From the NCBI GenBank assembly GCA_049509515.1, contig JBEKZV010000007.1, positions 52,444-116,443 of the forward strand: a stretch of 64,000 nt of DNA. The letters run 5' to 3'. Of this stretch, positions 33,566-41,989 are shown piece by piece. The position numbers and the translations under genes were made by a program. Under the pieces are notes generated by a model, which saw only the letters and a list, made by a program, of their open reading frames with translations, searched no databases and was not told the DNA's origin. Numbering within the stretch: the stretch's first letter is position 1; the number at the start of each line of letters is the position of its first letter. Source of the DNA: JBEKCP01 sp049509515. GTDB taxonomy: Bacteria; Planctomycetota; Planctomycetia; Pirellulales; Thermoguttaceae.

Positions 33566-34975
33566 TTAGTGTTCCGCCACGTCGAGGCACGCCATCCGCG
33601 TAAAATCGCGGGCGATCAGCCGCCCGGCCACCAGCGCCATCGGCCCCCAACTGTCCGTGCCCTGCTCGAATACCTGGGCCTCGGCCAACCGCTGGTATCG
33701 GTCGGGCGTGGCCTGGGCCAGGCGGAGCAGCCCCTCGTCGGTCAGGGCGAAGATCAGGCCGTCGGCGATCATGTAGGGGGCCCCTCCCTGCTCGCCGAAC
33801 TTGTCGGACCCGCTGTTCCACAGCTCGCGACCGTCCAGGTCGAGGCAGACCAACTGCTTGTCCTTCTGGCGGACGCCGTACAGATGGCCTTTCCAGAAGA
33901 CGGGCGTCTGCTGCTCGGAGCTGAACTGCTTGGCCGAAAGCCGCAGCAGGGTGTGGGCCACGATCCGCTCGCCCTCCTGCCGGAGCTGGAGCATCAGGCT
34001 GCCGGCGTTGTATCCGCCGCAGAAGAAGATTCGGCCGTCGCCCACAACCACCGGCGAGGGGCAGGTCGCCACGCCGATCTGCCAGTCGGTCGTGTCCCAG
34101 AGGCTCCGGCCGCTCTCGGCGTCCACTCCCGCCACGCCCCCCTTGCCGCAATAGACGTACATCCGCCGGCCGGCAAACTCCATCGGCACGATCGAAACGT
34201 GCGTCATGGCCCAGTGCCGCGGGTTCGGGCTCTCCCAAATCACCTTGCCGGTGTGGTAATCCACCGCCATCACCAGGGCCTTGCCCCCGGGAGCCAGGAT
34301 CAGGCGGTCGGCCTGCGTATCCACCAGCGGGCATTGGCCGGCATACCAGGGCGGTACCGTCGCCCCGCAATCCGCCACCAGGTCGAGCAGCCATCGCGCG
34401 TTGCCCGTGCCGGCGTCCCAGCAGGTCACGTGGCACTGCGGACCGAGCGACAGCACGCAGTCGCCCACCAGGGTCGGGATGGTTCGCGACCGGCCATGGC
34501 TGGACGGCACCACGACCGGGTAACTGTTGCGCCAGATCTCCCGGCCGTCGTCCAGCGAGAAGCACCGCATCACGTCGGCCTCCCCGAGGTGGTCCAGCAC
34601 GTACACGCACCCGTCCCGAACAGCGGCCGCGGCATATCCTTCGCCAAGCGAGATCATCCACAGCCGTGCGGGTCCTGCCGCGGGCCAGCTTCGGGCCAGG
34701 CGGACGGGCTCCTTGCCGATAGCGTCGCCGTCAGGCCCGCGGAACCGGGGCCACTGGGCGGTGATCCGAGACGGTCGGCCATCGAAGCGGACCGGTTTGC
34801 CCGGCAGGGGGCGGGCGGCCGCTGGCCCCGCCGGGCCCGATGGAACCTCGTCCAGCCCGGCCAACCGCGGTTCGAGCGGCACGGCCGGCACGGTGTTGGC
34901 CCACGCCACCAGGAGGCAGAGCCCGAAGACAGCCACCGCGGCGGGGATCAGGATGGCGGCCAGAGAGCTCTTCAT
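33566..34975 (-). CDS. Signal-anchored PQQ-like beta-propeller protein
   Basis: The 469-residue protein starts MKSSLAAILIPAAVAVFGLC, an export signal or anchor. The propeller begins WPRFRGPDGDA and carries blades such as VYVLDHLGEADVMRCFSLDD, VTCWDAGTGNARWLLD, VMAVDYHTGKVIWESP, AGVDAESGRSLWDTT, LVCLDLDGRELWNSG and LIFALTDEGLLRLAQ. It is the first gene of the redox block. Several periplasmic-facing Cys (CGATVPPWYAGQC) could form a disulfide. Substrate unknown; it may be a PQQ dehydrogenase-like or a scaffold propeller. Confidence 0.82.
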   Translation of the reverse strand: MKSSLAAILIPAAVAVFGLCLLVAWANTVPAVPLEPRLAGLDEVPSGPAGPAAARPLPGKPVRFDGRPSRITAQWPRFRGPDGDAIGKEPVRLARSWPAAGPARLWMISLGEGYAAAAVRDGCVYVLDHLGEADVMRCFSLDDGREIWRNSYPVVVPSSHGRSRTIPTLVGDCVLSLGPQCHVTCWDAGTGNARWLLDLVADCGATVPPWYAGQCPLVDTQADRLILAPGGKALVMAVDYHTGKVIWESPNPRHWAMTHVSIVPMEFAGRRMYVYCGKGGVAGVDAESGRSLWDTTDWQIGVATCPSPVVVGDGRIFFCGGYNAGSLMLQLRQEGERIVAHTLLRLSAKQFSSEQQTPVFWKGHLYGVRQKDKQLVCLDLDGRELWNSGSDKFGEQGGAPYMIADGLIFALTDEGLLRLAQATPDRYQRLAEAQVFEQGTDSWGPMALVAGRLIARDFTRMACLDVAEH

Positions 34976-35260
34976 CAGCAGGATGATCCGCTTCCGGGGG
35001 GCAACGGCAAGATGGAAGGGACAGGGGACGCTCCCTACTGCTGCGGAGGCTGTCCCCTTTTTCCGGGCAGGATAGGGGCTCGACCGGGTGGGAGGGAGCC
35101 GGGGCGTGCCATTTCCCCACCCCTTTTCGTGATAACCCGCAGCGGGCGAAATGTCAACCCGGCCGGGACTTGTGTGCAGGGATGCGGGCAGGTGAGGCCG
35201 CGCGAACCGAGCCCCGCCCTGCGTTCCAAGTAGTTGGCCGAGTTGTTCTGTTCGGCGGCG
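34976..35260. other. Gene-free gap upstream of the first propeller gene
   Basis: The 285-bp gap contains a family C-like element near 35017-35065 (GGGACAGGGGAC, then GGCTGTCCCC). The rest is GC-rich with no open frame I would support. A promoter for the redox block is expected here but I could not pick one. Confidence 0.6.
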
Positions 35261-37663
35261 TTACGGCTTGGCGGTCCGGCAGGGGCGGTGGACTTCATAT
35301 AGCGCCAGGCGGCTGCCGATCTGGGCGGCCAGATCGCCGCGGCCCGCCGCAGAGGCCAGGCGGATGGCTTCACGGGCGGTCGCCACGGCCTGGTCGAAGG
35401 AGCCGGCCTCGGCATACGCCGCCGCCAGCGTATCCAGCAGTTCGGGGTTCTGCCCGCCGGCCAGTTGGCAGGCCCGCTGGGCCAGCCGCACGGCCTGAGC
35501 GCCGTCCCGCTGGGCGGCTTCGGGAGCCGCCGCGCGGATCGCTGCCAACCTGTTCAGGACCAGGACCAGGTTATTCCTGGCCTGCAGGTAATCGGGCCTG
35601 AGGCGGACCGCCGCCTCATAGTGCTCGATGGCCTCGGGGACTTGGCCCATTTTGTACCAGGCGTTGCCCAGGCCGAAATGTGCCTCGGGGTAAGCGGGCT
35701 TGAGGCGGATCGCCGCCTCATAGTGCTCGATGGCCTCGGGGACTTGGCCCAACCTGAGCAGGGCGTTGCCCAAGTTGTTGTGTGCCTCGGGATAGTCGGC
35801 TTTGGCCCCGATGGCTTTGCGGTACTGCCGCACCGCTTCGCCCAGCCGGTTGCACTCCTGCAGCGTGTTGCCCAGGTTGTTGTAGGCTTCCGCGTAGCGG
35901 GAGTCGATCTCTACAGCCCGGCGGTATTGCTCGATGGCTTCAGTCCGCGCCATGTCGTGCAGTTCCGCTCCGCGCCACGTGAGAATGTTGCCCAGGTTGT
36001 TGTGCGCGATGCGGTTGTTGGTGGTGACGCTCAGGGTGTGGCGGAAGAGGGTTTCACTATCGGCCCAGAAGGCGGCCTGCCTGGCCGTCAGGATCATGCA
36101 GGGCAGGAGGACGGCCTGGGCCAGGAGCACGAGCGCCAGGCGGCGATGCCGCCACCGCGCGGTCACGTCGGCGGCGCCCCAGGCGGCCATGATGAACAGG
36201 CCGAGCGACGGCAGATAAGTGTAGCGGTCGGCCATCGACTGCTCGCCTACCTGGACCAGCCCGATGACCGGCACGAGCGTTCCCAGGTACCAGAACCAGC
36301 CCACGGCGAGATACCGGCGGCCGTGCCGTGCGGCCAAGACGACGGCCGCAGAGACAGCCACCAGCAGGGCGGCGGCGGCCAGCGCGGTGAGGGCGTGCAG
36401 ATTCTCGCCGCGGAGCGGATAGAGTGATGCGAGGCCCGCGGGCCAAAGCGTCTTGCCCAGGTAACGGACGTAGGCCGTCAGGACATTCTCGAGGCGTTCC
36501 GCCAAGGAGAGAGCCTCCAGGTGAACGATGGCCGCGCTGCCTTGCTGGGCGATGTACGTGACGACGCACGATGCGGCCGCCAGGGCCAGCAGCGGGGCCT
36601 TCTCCGCCACGAGCCGGAACGCGCGTTGCCGCAGGGTCCGGGCCGGCGGCGGCGCTGCCGACCCCGCGGCCGGACGGCGTGGCGCCGCCGGCGCTCGGGC
36701 AGACCGCCGCCGGCTCTTCTTCGAGGGAGCCCCGCGGGAAGAAGGGTCGGAACGGTCTTTCTGCGAAGGAGGGTTCGGCCCGGCTGCGGTCGCACCGCTC
36801 GGGCCCAGGCGGCCCAGCGGCCAGTAGTCCAAGAGCAGGCACACAAACGGCAGGGTGACCAACATGGGTTTGGCCATAAGTCCCAGGGCTAGTCCCACAA
36901 TGACCAGCAGGTACCGCCGGGAAGGCCGGAAAAAGGGGACAGTCCCCATTTGCCGGAACGGCCCGGAGGGTGCTTCGCACAAATGGGGACTGTCCCCTTT
37001 TTCCGCCATGGCGTGCCGTGCATACGACGCGTAAGCCAGCAGGGTCAGCAGCCCCAGGAAGGTGCTCAAGACGTCCTTGCGCTCGGCCACCCAGGCGACC
37101 GATTCCACGTGCAGCGGGTGCAAGGCGAACAGGGCGGCCACCGCGGCACTGGGCCAGACGGCCCCGCTACGCGATTGTCCACAACCGGCCTGTGGTGCAG
37201 GCGTCTCGCCTGCCCCGGCAGTTGGGACGGCTGCACTACAAGGGGCGCTAAGCGACCGCAGGACGAGAAACACCAGCACTGCGTTGGCGCAGTGCAGGGC
37301 GAGGCTGGTCAGGTGATGCCCGCCGGCCCACAGGCCGAACAGCGTGACGTCGAGCATGTGGGAGAGCCAAGTGAGGGGGTGCCAGTTGGCCTCTTCCATG
37401 CTGGTGAAGGCCCAGCGGGCCGAATCCCGGGTCAGGCCGGCACAAACGTGGCGATTCTGCTCGACGTATCCGCCCCCGCCGTTGAAATAGACGTACTTTC
37501 CGTCGTCGAAGTAGACGAACTTCGCGCGGTAGATCCCGCCGCAAAGATAGACGGCGGCCGTCATCGCCACCAGGCAGCAGCACAGCAAGAGATCGCGGAA
37601 TCTCTCGTTACGCCGCCCTGGCAAGCCGTGTTGCGAAGCCGCAAGCGGCCCTGCCGCGCACAT
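35261..37663 (-). CDS. Multi-pass membrane protein with C-terminal TPRs
   Basis: The 800-residue protein has about ten membrane segments, including LLVIVGLALGLMAKPMLVTL and YLAVGWFWYLGTLVPVIGLV. It ends with about five tetratricopeptide repeats: AYNNLGNTLQECNRLGEAV, AHNNLGNALLRLGQVPEAI and similar. This architecture matches TMTC-type or O-GlcNAc-transferase-like membrane proteins with glycosyltransferase relatives; no catalytic motif is certain. Two in-frame repeats lie in predicted loops: a family C palindrome (EKGDSPHL, RQMGTVPFF; about residues 220-245) and a family L repeat (SAAVPTAGAGETPAPQAG; about residues 143-159). A long Arg/Ala/Pro-rich loop follows about residue 280. ATG 37663 is the first in-frame start. 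Confidence 0.82.
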   Translation of the reverse strand: MCAAGPLAASQHGLPGRRNERFRDLLLCCCLVAMTAAVYLCGGIYRAKFVYFDDGKYVYFNGGGGYVEQNRHVCAGLTRDSARWAFTSMEEANWHPLTWLSHMLDVTLFGLWAGGHHLTSLALHCANAVLVFLVLRSLSAPCSAAVPTAGAGETPAPQAGCGQSRSGAVWPSAAVAALFALHPLHVESVAWVAERKDVLSTFLGLLTLLAYASYARHAMAEKGDSPHLCEAPSGPFRQMGTVPFFRPSRRYLLVIVGLALGLMAKPMLVTLPFVCLLLDYWPLGRLGPSGATAAGPNPPSQKDRSDPSSRGAPSKKSRRRSARAPAAPRRPAAGSAAPPPARTLRQRAFRLVAEKAPLLALAAASCVVTYIAQQGSAAIVHLEALSLAERLENVLTAYVRYLGKTLWPAGLASLYPLRGENLHALTALAAAALLVAVSAAVVLAARHGRRYLAVGWFWYLGTLVPVIGLVQVGEQSMADRYTYLPSLGLFIMAAWGAADVTARWRHRRLALVLLAQAVLLPCMILTARQAAFWADSETLFRHTLSVTTNNRIAHNNLGNILTWRGAELHDMARTEAIEQYRRAVEIDSRYAEAYNNLGNTLQECNRLGEAVRQYRKAIGAKADYPEAHNNLGNALLRLGQVPEAIEHYEAAIRLKPAYPEAHFGLGNAWYKMGQVPEAIEHYEAAVRLRPDYLQARNNLVLVLNRLAAIRAAAPEAAQRDGAQAVRLAQRACQLAGGQNPELLDTLAAAYAEAGSFDQAVATAREAIRLASAAGRGDLAAQIGSRLALYEVHRPCRTAKP
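36928..37004. repeat. Family C palindrome inside the TPR gene (C2)
   Basis: The outer arms GAAAAAGGGGACAGTCCCC and GGGGACTGTCCCCTTTTTC are near-perfect inverted copies, with inner ATTTGCC/CAAAT pairs. It is translated as KGDSPHLCEAPSGPF and MGTVPFF. Confidence 0.92.
37186..37238. repeat. Family L repeat inside the TPR gene
   Basis: The central hairpin GCAGGCG-TCT-CGCCTGC sits within a 53-nt GC-rich unit. It is translated on the minus strand as SAAVPTAGAGETPAPQAG. A single copy is visible here, so family status rests on its odd composition. Confidence 0.6.
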
Positions 37664-37670
37664 TCCAATC

Positions 37671-37713
37671 CCTATATCCCAAATCTCAAATCCAAAATCC
37701 CAAATCCGAATCC
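37671..37713. repeat. Family D-like repeat between the TPR gene and rseP
   Basis: A tandem of ATCCCAAATCTCAAATCC-type units occupies nearly the whole intergenic gap. It is AT-rich compared with both neighbours. Confidence 0.8.
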
Positions 37714-37720
37714 TTTTTGC

Positions 37721-39859
37721 TCACTGGCCGGGGCCGGGGCGCGGGATCCAGCCGAAGTCCAGCCCGACCACGAAGAACATGAGGCCGAGGATCAGGGCCA
37801 GACCGACGTAGGTGAGGACCTCTTGCACCCGCTCGCTGGCCGGTTTGCCGCGGATGCCTTCGTAGAGGAGGAGGACGAAATGCCCGCCGTCCAGCAGCGG
37901 AATCGGCAGGAAATTCACCACGGCCAGGTTGGCGCTGAGCAGGGTGAGAATGATCAGGAAGTTGCCGGGGCCCAGCATCGCCTGGCCGAAGAGGAGCTTG
38001 AGGATGCCCCAGGGGCCGACCAGGTTGCGTGCCGAGACCTGGCCGGTGCCCATCTTCTGGAGCGAGCGGGAGACCACCAGCGCGGCGTCGATCGTTTCCC
38101 GCGTGCCAAGCCGGACGGCCTCGCCGAGGCTGTCCGCCTTTCGCAAGAAGGATTTTTCCTCGAAACGCCAACCGCGATCGGGATTGAACCAGTCGGGGGC
38201 GGACACCGGCTCGAGCACCGCGTCCTTGGACTGCCCTTCGCGGGACCACTGGAGTTTCACGGTCGTTTCCGGCAGCGTCCGTTGCAAGAGGTGCATCACG
38301 GACGGCCAGTAGGGGTTCTCCTCGCCCAGCGTGAACGAGTGCTCGTGCTCGTCCTCCTCCGACGCTCCGTACTTTTCCTGGAGTTGCTCGATCCTGGCCT
38401 TGCCGGGCGGGCGGATGGTGATCTTGTCGATCAGGTCGCCGGGCACGAGGCCGGCACGGCCGGCCGGGCCGCCGGGCGGAACCGCGCGAACCGTATTCCG
38501 CACCCGGTAGGCCACGCCCAGTTCTGCAATCGCTACCGGGCTGTCCAGCCCCAGCGGCGGGCAGTACTCGCGGGCCTGGCCGAGCGTGACCCGCACCGGC
38601 TCGGTCCCTTGCCGCTTATTGCCCGACACCCCAAGCGTCACGGTCTGGCCGGCCCGGGAGCGCAGATCGTCGCCCAACGTCATTGGATCGACGATGGGCT
38701 TGCCGTCGAGGGTTTCCAGCAGGTCCCCCGGCCGCAGCCCAGCCTGCTCGGCGGGCGACTTCTGCTGGATGGCCGTGATCGGGCCCATCTCCAGCACCAG
38801 CCCGAGGTGCCGCACGGGATTGGGACCCACGCGGATGGTCACTCGCTCGGGCTGGGTGTCGGCGGGCGGCTTGTGTCGCCCCGCGCTGCGCTCGACCGTC
38901 ACGTCGATGGGCCCATCCCGGTGCGAGGCCAGGTAGGCCCGGATGTCGGCGAATTCCTCGATCTTCTGGTCGCCCAGCTTGAGGAACCGGTCGCCGCGCT
39001 GAAAGGCCGGCCGGGCCTCGGAGGCAGGCGACCCCGGCAGGAACGGAAGGACGTCGTCGTCCTCGATCAGGACAGGCTTCTCGGAGGGGCCAATGCCGAC
39101 GCCGGGGTGGCCGCTGATCCGCTGGGTGGGCACGAGAAAAGGCATCTCTCCCACTCCCGGGCGGTCGACGACCATCGAGACGCCGTTCTCGACGTCGCCC
39201 AGCGCAATGGCCTCGAAGATGTCGCGAAAGCTGCGGATATTCCGGTCGCCGATTTTGAGGACTTCATCGCCGCTCTGCAGGCCCACTTGCCACGCCCCGC
39301 CGCCGGGCGCGACCTGGCCGACGGTGGCGGCCGCCATCCGCACGCCCGGGCCGAAGGCGATGACGGCCAGCACCTCGGCGAAGATCAGGTTCATGACGAC
39401 ACCGGCCGAGATGATGGCGATCCGCCGGGGCACGCTCTGGGCCAGGTAGCTGCGGGGATCGAACAACGTCCGCTCGGCCCGGGCGAGGTCGAGCCGGCCG
39501 GCGTGCCGCGCCTCGTCCGGGGCCAGGGGGTCGCCGGCGTCCGGTGGGCCGGTCGCCGCACTGGCCCGCTGCCGGGCCCGATCGATCTCCTCCCGCAGCT
39601 TGGCCGGGTTGTCCTCCTGCCCGAGCATCTTCACGTAACCGCCCAAGGGCAGGATGCCGACGCCGTATTCGGTTTCGCCGCGACGGAAACGGCACAGCCG
39701 CAGGCCGCCGATGTCGAACCCCAGGTAGAATTTTTCCACCTTCACCCCGCACAGCTTGGCCACGGTGAAATGGCCCAGCTCGTGGACGAAGATGATAAAC
39801 CCCAGCCCAACGGTGACCTCCGCAACGGCCACCCACAGGTCGAGACTCCACCAGCTCAT
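37721..39859 (-). CDS. rseP: RseP/site-2-type intramembrane metalloprotease
   Basis: The protein is 712 residues from the ATG at 39859 and carries the zinc motif HELGH (His26, Glu27, His30) in the first membrane segment. The conserved YGVGILPLGGYVKMLGQED follows. There are two or three PDZ-type domains (GLRPGDLLETLDGKPI, RAGLVPGDLIDKI) and the C-terminal motif FLPIPLLDGGHF within a membrane segment. RseP cleaves membrane-anchored anti-sigma factors and signal peptides. It is longer than the Escherichia coli enzyme (about 450 residues), mainly through extra PDZ and linker sequence. It starts 5 nt after the dxr stop, a pairing common in bacteria. A GTG at 39880 would overlap dxr. Confidence 0.92.
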   Translation of the reverse strand: MSWWSLDLWVAVAEVTVGLGFIIFVHELGHFTVAKLCGVKVEKFYLGFDIGGLRLCRFRRGETEYGVGILPLGGYVKMLGQEDNPAKLREEIDRARQRASAATGPPDAGDPLAPDEARHAGRLDLARAERTLFDPRSYLAQSVPRRIAIISAGVVMNLIFAEVLAVIAFGPGVRMAAATVGQVAPGGGAWQVGLQSGDEVLKIGDRNIRSFRDIFEAIALGDVENGVSMVVDRPGVGEMPFLVPTQRISGHPGVGIGPSEKPVLIEDDDVLPFLPGSPASEARPAFQRGDRFLKLGDQKIEEFADIRAYLASHRDGPIDVTVERSAGRHKPPADTQPERVTIRVGPNPVRHLGLVLEMGPITAIQQKSPAEQAGLRPGDLLETLDGKPIVDPMTLGDDLRSRAGQTVTLGVSGNKRQGTEPVRVTLGQAREYCPPLGLDSPVAIAELGVAYRVRNTVRAVPPGGPAGRAGLVPGDLIDKITIRPPGKARIEQLQEKYGASEEDEHEHSFTLGEENPYWPSVMHLLQRTLPETTVKLQWSREGQSKDAVLEPVSAPDWFNPDRGWRFEEKSFLRKADSLGEAVRLGTRETIDAALVVSRSLQKMGTGQVSARNLVGPWGILKLLFGQAMLGPGNFLIILTLLSANLAVVNFLPIPLLDGGHFVLLLYEGIRGKPASERVQEVLTYVGLALILGLMFFVVGLDFGWIPRPGPGQ

Positions 39860-39864
39860 GGCAA

Positions 39865-41028
39865 TCAGGCACGGATCCACCGCAGCACCTCCTGGCGGGC
39901 CCAGCGATCCAGCTCCAACACGCGGTCGAGCGAAGGGCTGGGGTCGTAGGGATGATTTTCAAGGATATCCCGGCAGGCGGGAACAATTTCGTTGAACGCC
40001 AGCCGGCCGTCGAGGAAGGCGGCCACGGCGGCCTCGTTGGCCCCATTCAGGACGGCGCCGGCTGTCCCCCCCTGCCGGGCGACCTCCAGCCCCAGTCCCA
40101 ACGCCGCGAAACGCTCGAAGTCGGGCGGCTCGAACCGCAACTCGATGGCCTGCCGCCAGTCCAGCTTTGCCGCCACGCCCGCCGAGCGCCGCGGCCACGT
40201 CAGGGCGTATTGGATCGGCAGCTTCATGTCCGGGGGGCTCAACTGGGCCAGCACTGAGCCATCCACGAATTCTACCATGGAATGCACGATTGACTGGGGG
40301 TGCAAAACCACCTCGATCTGGTCGCTCCGCAGCCCGAACAGCCAGCGGGCCTCGACGATCTCCAGGGCCTTGTTCATCAGGGTGGCCGAGTCGACAGTGA
40401 TCTTGGGGCCCATCTCCCAGGTGGGATGAGCTAGGGCCTCGGCCACCGAGACCCGGGCCAACTGCTCGGCACTGAAGGTGCGGAACGGACCACCGCTGGC
40501 CGTCAGGATCACCCGCCGGACCTCGTCCCGGCTGCCCGCTCGCATCGCCTGGAACACGGCGCTGTGCTCGCTGTCGACCGGCAGGATTTGGGCCTGTCGG
40601 CGGCGGGCCAGGTCCATGACCAGGGGGCCGGCGACGACCAGGCTCTCCTTGTTGGCCAAGGCCACCGTCTTGCCCGCCTCCACCGCACTCCAAGTCCCGT
40701 GCAGCCCGGCACTTCCAACAATCGCCGAAACCACGATGTCCACGTCCGCATCGCTGGTGACCCGGGCGATCCCCTCGGCCCCCACGAGGACGTCAACCCC
40801 TTGAGGCAATCCCGACCAATCGTAGTTCCGGGCCGCTTCGGCATCGGTCAAGACGATCCAGCGGGGCCCGTGGCGGCGGGCCTGCTCGGCCAACAGTGCC
40901 GCGTTACGGTGGGCCGACAGCGCTACCGCCCGCAAGGCCCCCCCGGAACTCTCGATCACCTCCAACGTGTTGCGGCCGATGCTCCCCGTCGAGCCCAAGA
41001 TGGCAACGTTCGTGGCGGGGTGAGCCAT
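39865..41028 (-). CDS. dxr: 1-Deoxy-D-xylulose 5-phosphate reductoisomerase
   Basis: The 387-residue MEP-pathway enzyme converts DXP to MEP with NADPH in isoprenoid synthesis. It has the nucleotide motif NVAILGSTGSIGRNTLEVI, VALANKESLVVAG, DSEHSAVFQ, ILTASGGPFR and TVDSATLMNKALEIVEA. Length fits the family. The ATG at 41028 starts one residue before the conserved N-terminus; the longer frame upstream has no homology. It forms a unit with rseP downstream. Confidence 0.95.
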   Translation of the reverse strand: MAHPATNVAILGSTGSIGRNTLEVIESSGGALRAVALSAHRNAALLAEQARRHGPRWIVLTDAEAARNYDWSGLPQGVDVLVGAEGIARVTSDADVDIVVSAIVGSAGLHGTWSAVEAGKTVALANKESLVVAGPLVMDLARRRQAQILPVDSEHSAVFQAMRAGSRDEVRRVILTASGGPFRTFSAEQLARVSVAEALAHPTWEMGPKITVDSATLMNKALEIVEARWLFGLRSDQIEVVLHPQSIVHSMVEFVDGSVLAQLSPPDMKLPIQYALTWPRRSAGVAAKLDWRQAIELRFEPPDFERFAALGLGLEVARQGGTAGAVLNGANEAAVAAFLDGRLAFNEIVPACRDILENHPYDPSPSLDRVLELDRWARQEVLRWIRA

Positions 41029-41138
41029 GCGCGCCGTGGATCGCAAGGAGTCGAGTGGCCGCCGGACATGTCCGGGGGAGCAGATCATTCTACCGGGAAT
41101 TCTCTGGAACACCACCCTGGCAGATTGCAGAACTCCGG

Positions 41139-41144
41139 TATAAT
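41139..41144 (+). promoter_or_regulatory. TATAAT -10-like hexamer upstream of the epimerase gene
   Basis: A perfect TATAAT lies 8 nt before the start codon of the cupin gene. No good -35 is visible. If it is the promoter, the transcript would be nearly leaderless. Confidence 0.4.
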
Positions 41145-41151
41145 TCTGGGC

Positions 41152-41628
41152 ATGTTTCACGAAGGCCCCATCGACGGCGTGATTTTCCGTCCCTTGAAGC
41201 CCTACGGGGACCAACGGGGGTGGCTGATCGAGTTGGTCCGCGAGGACGAGTTGCCCGGCGAGCACCGCCCCGTGATGACCTACCTGAGCATGACCCTGCC
41301 CGGGGTAGTCCGGGGACCCCACGAGCACCGCCGGCAGGCCGACCTGTTCGCTTTCGTAGGGCCGGGGGACTTCAAGCTCTATTTATGGGACGCCCGGCGG
41401 GATTCGCCGACGTACGGGAACCGGCAGATCGCCGTGGTCGGGCAGTCGAACCGCCGGGCGGTGTTGGTTCCCCCCGGCGTGGTTCATGCCTACCGGAACA
41501 CGAGCGACGTGCCGGGGCTCGTGCTGAACGCCCCCAACCGCCTCTACGCCGGCTGGGGCCGCAACGAGCCGGTCGATGAAATCCGCTACGAGAACCTGGC
41601 GGATACGCCGTACCGGCTGGAAGAGTGA
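41152..41628 (+). CDS. dTDP-4-dehydrorhamnose 3,5-epimerase-like cupin
   Basis: The 158-residue cupin of the RmlC superfamily reads RPLKPYGDQRGWLIELVRED, PGVVRGPHEHRRQAD, DFKLYLWDARRDSPTYG and VLVPPGVVHAYRN. The catalytic-type His of RGPHEH and a downstream Tyr in PNRLYAGW are in the expected places. No other sugar-nucleotide genes are adjacent, so the substrate is uncertain. It is divergent from dxr. Repeat I1 starts 5 nt after its stop. Confidence 0.82.
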   Translation: MFHEGPIDGVIFRPLKPYGDQRGWLIELVREDELPGEHRPVMTYLSMTLPGVVRGPHEHRRQADLFAFVGPGDFKLYLWDARRDSPTYGNRQIAVVGQSNRRAVLVPPGVVHAYRNTSDVPGLVLNAPNRLYAGWGRNEPVDEIRYENLADTPYRLEE

Positions 41629-41633
41629 CCACC

Positions 41634-41668
41634 TCCACACCTTTCACACTCTTCGTACCCTTCCCACC
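41634..41668. repeat. Family I repeat after the epimerase gene (I1)
   Basis: Degenerate CACACCTTTCACACTC and CTTCGTACCCTTCCCACCC units start 5 nt after the stop codon. A longer copy follows the histidine kinase stop at 45722. Confidence 0.75.
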
Positions 41669-41697
41669 CGCGCCCGGATATACATCCGCGGTTTTCT

Positions 41698-41728
41698 GCC
41701 CACTGCCCACTGCGCACCGCCCACTGCC
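41698..41728. repeat. Family H repeat next to thiS (H3)
   Basis: TGCCCACTGCCCACTGC, then CCGCCCACTGCC, directly abuts the TAG stop of thiS on the minus strand. Confidence 0.75.
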
Positions 41729-41989
41729 CTACCCGCCGGCCATCGGGGCCATCAACAGCAGTTCGTCCCCGCTCCGCAGCACGTGCGGCTGATGGTCGCG
41801 GACCGTTCCCAGGTGCCTCCCCGAGACCGCCACCAGGCAGTTTCCGTCGGGGGCTTTTCCCGCGGGCACCAGCGCGGCCAGGGCCTGAAGGGCCTCGTCC
41901 AAGGTGGCGCCGTCGGCGAGGGTGAGGTTCGCCGGCAGCCCTTCCGCCGCCGGATATCCACGGCCGGTCATCGTCAAACTGACGTTCAC
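41729..41989 (-). CDS. thiS: ThiS/MoaD-like sulfur carrier protein
   Basis: The 86-residue ubiquitin-fold protein has the required C-terminal Gly-Gly (LLLMAPMAGG). That end is adenylated by a ThiF/MoeB enzyme and turned into a thiocarboxylate. DGATLDEALQALAAL is the usual central helix. Its ATG overlaps the stop of the adjacent ThiF-like gene by 4 nt, which supports a functional pair. ThiS (thiamin) and MoaD (molybdopterin) types are not separable from sequence alone; a ThiH gene elsewhere in the window favours thiamin. Confidence 0.85.
   Translation of the reverse strand: MNVSLTMTGRGYPAAEGLPANLTLADGATLDEALQALAALVPAGKAPDGNCLVAVSGRHLGTVRDHQPHVLRSGDELLLMAPMAGG

Noticed and set aside
33500..39949. 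Long plus-strand frames opposite the propeller, TPR and rseP genes
   Set aside because: They overlap well-supported genes on the other strand, and their translations show no signal or domain.
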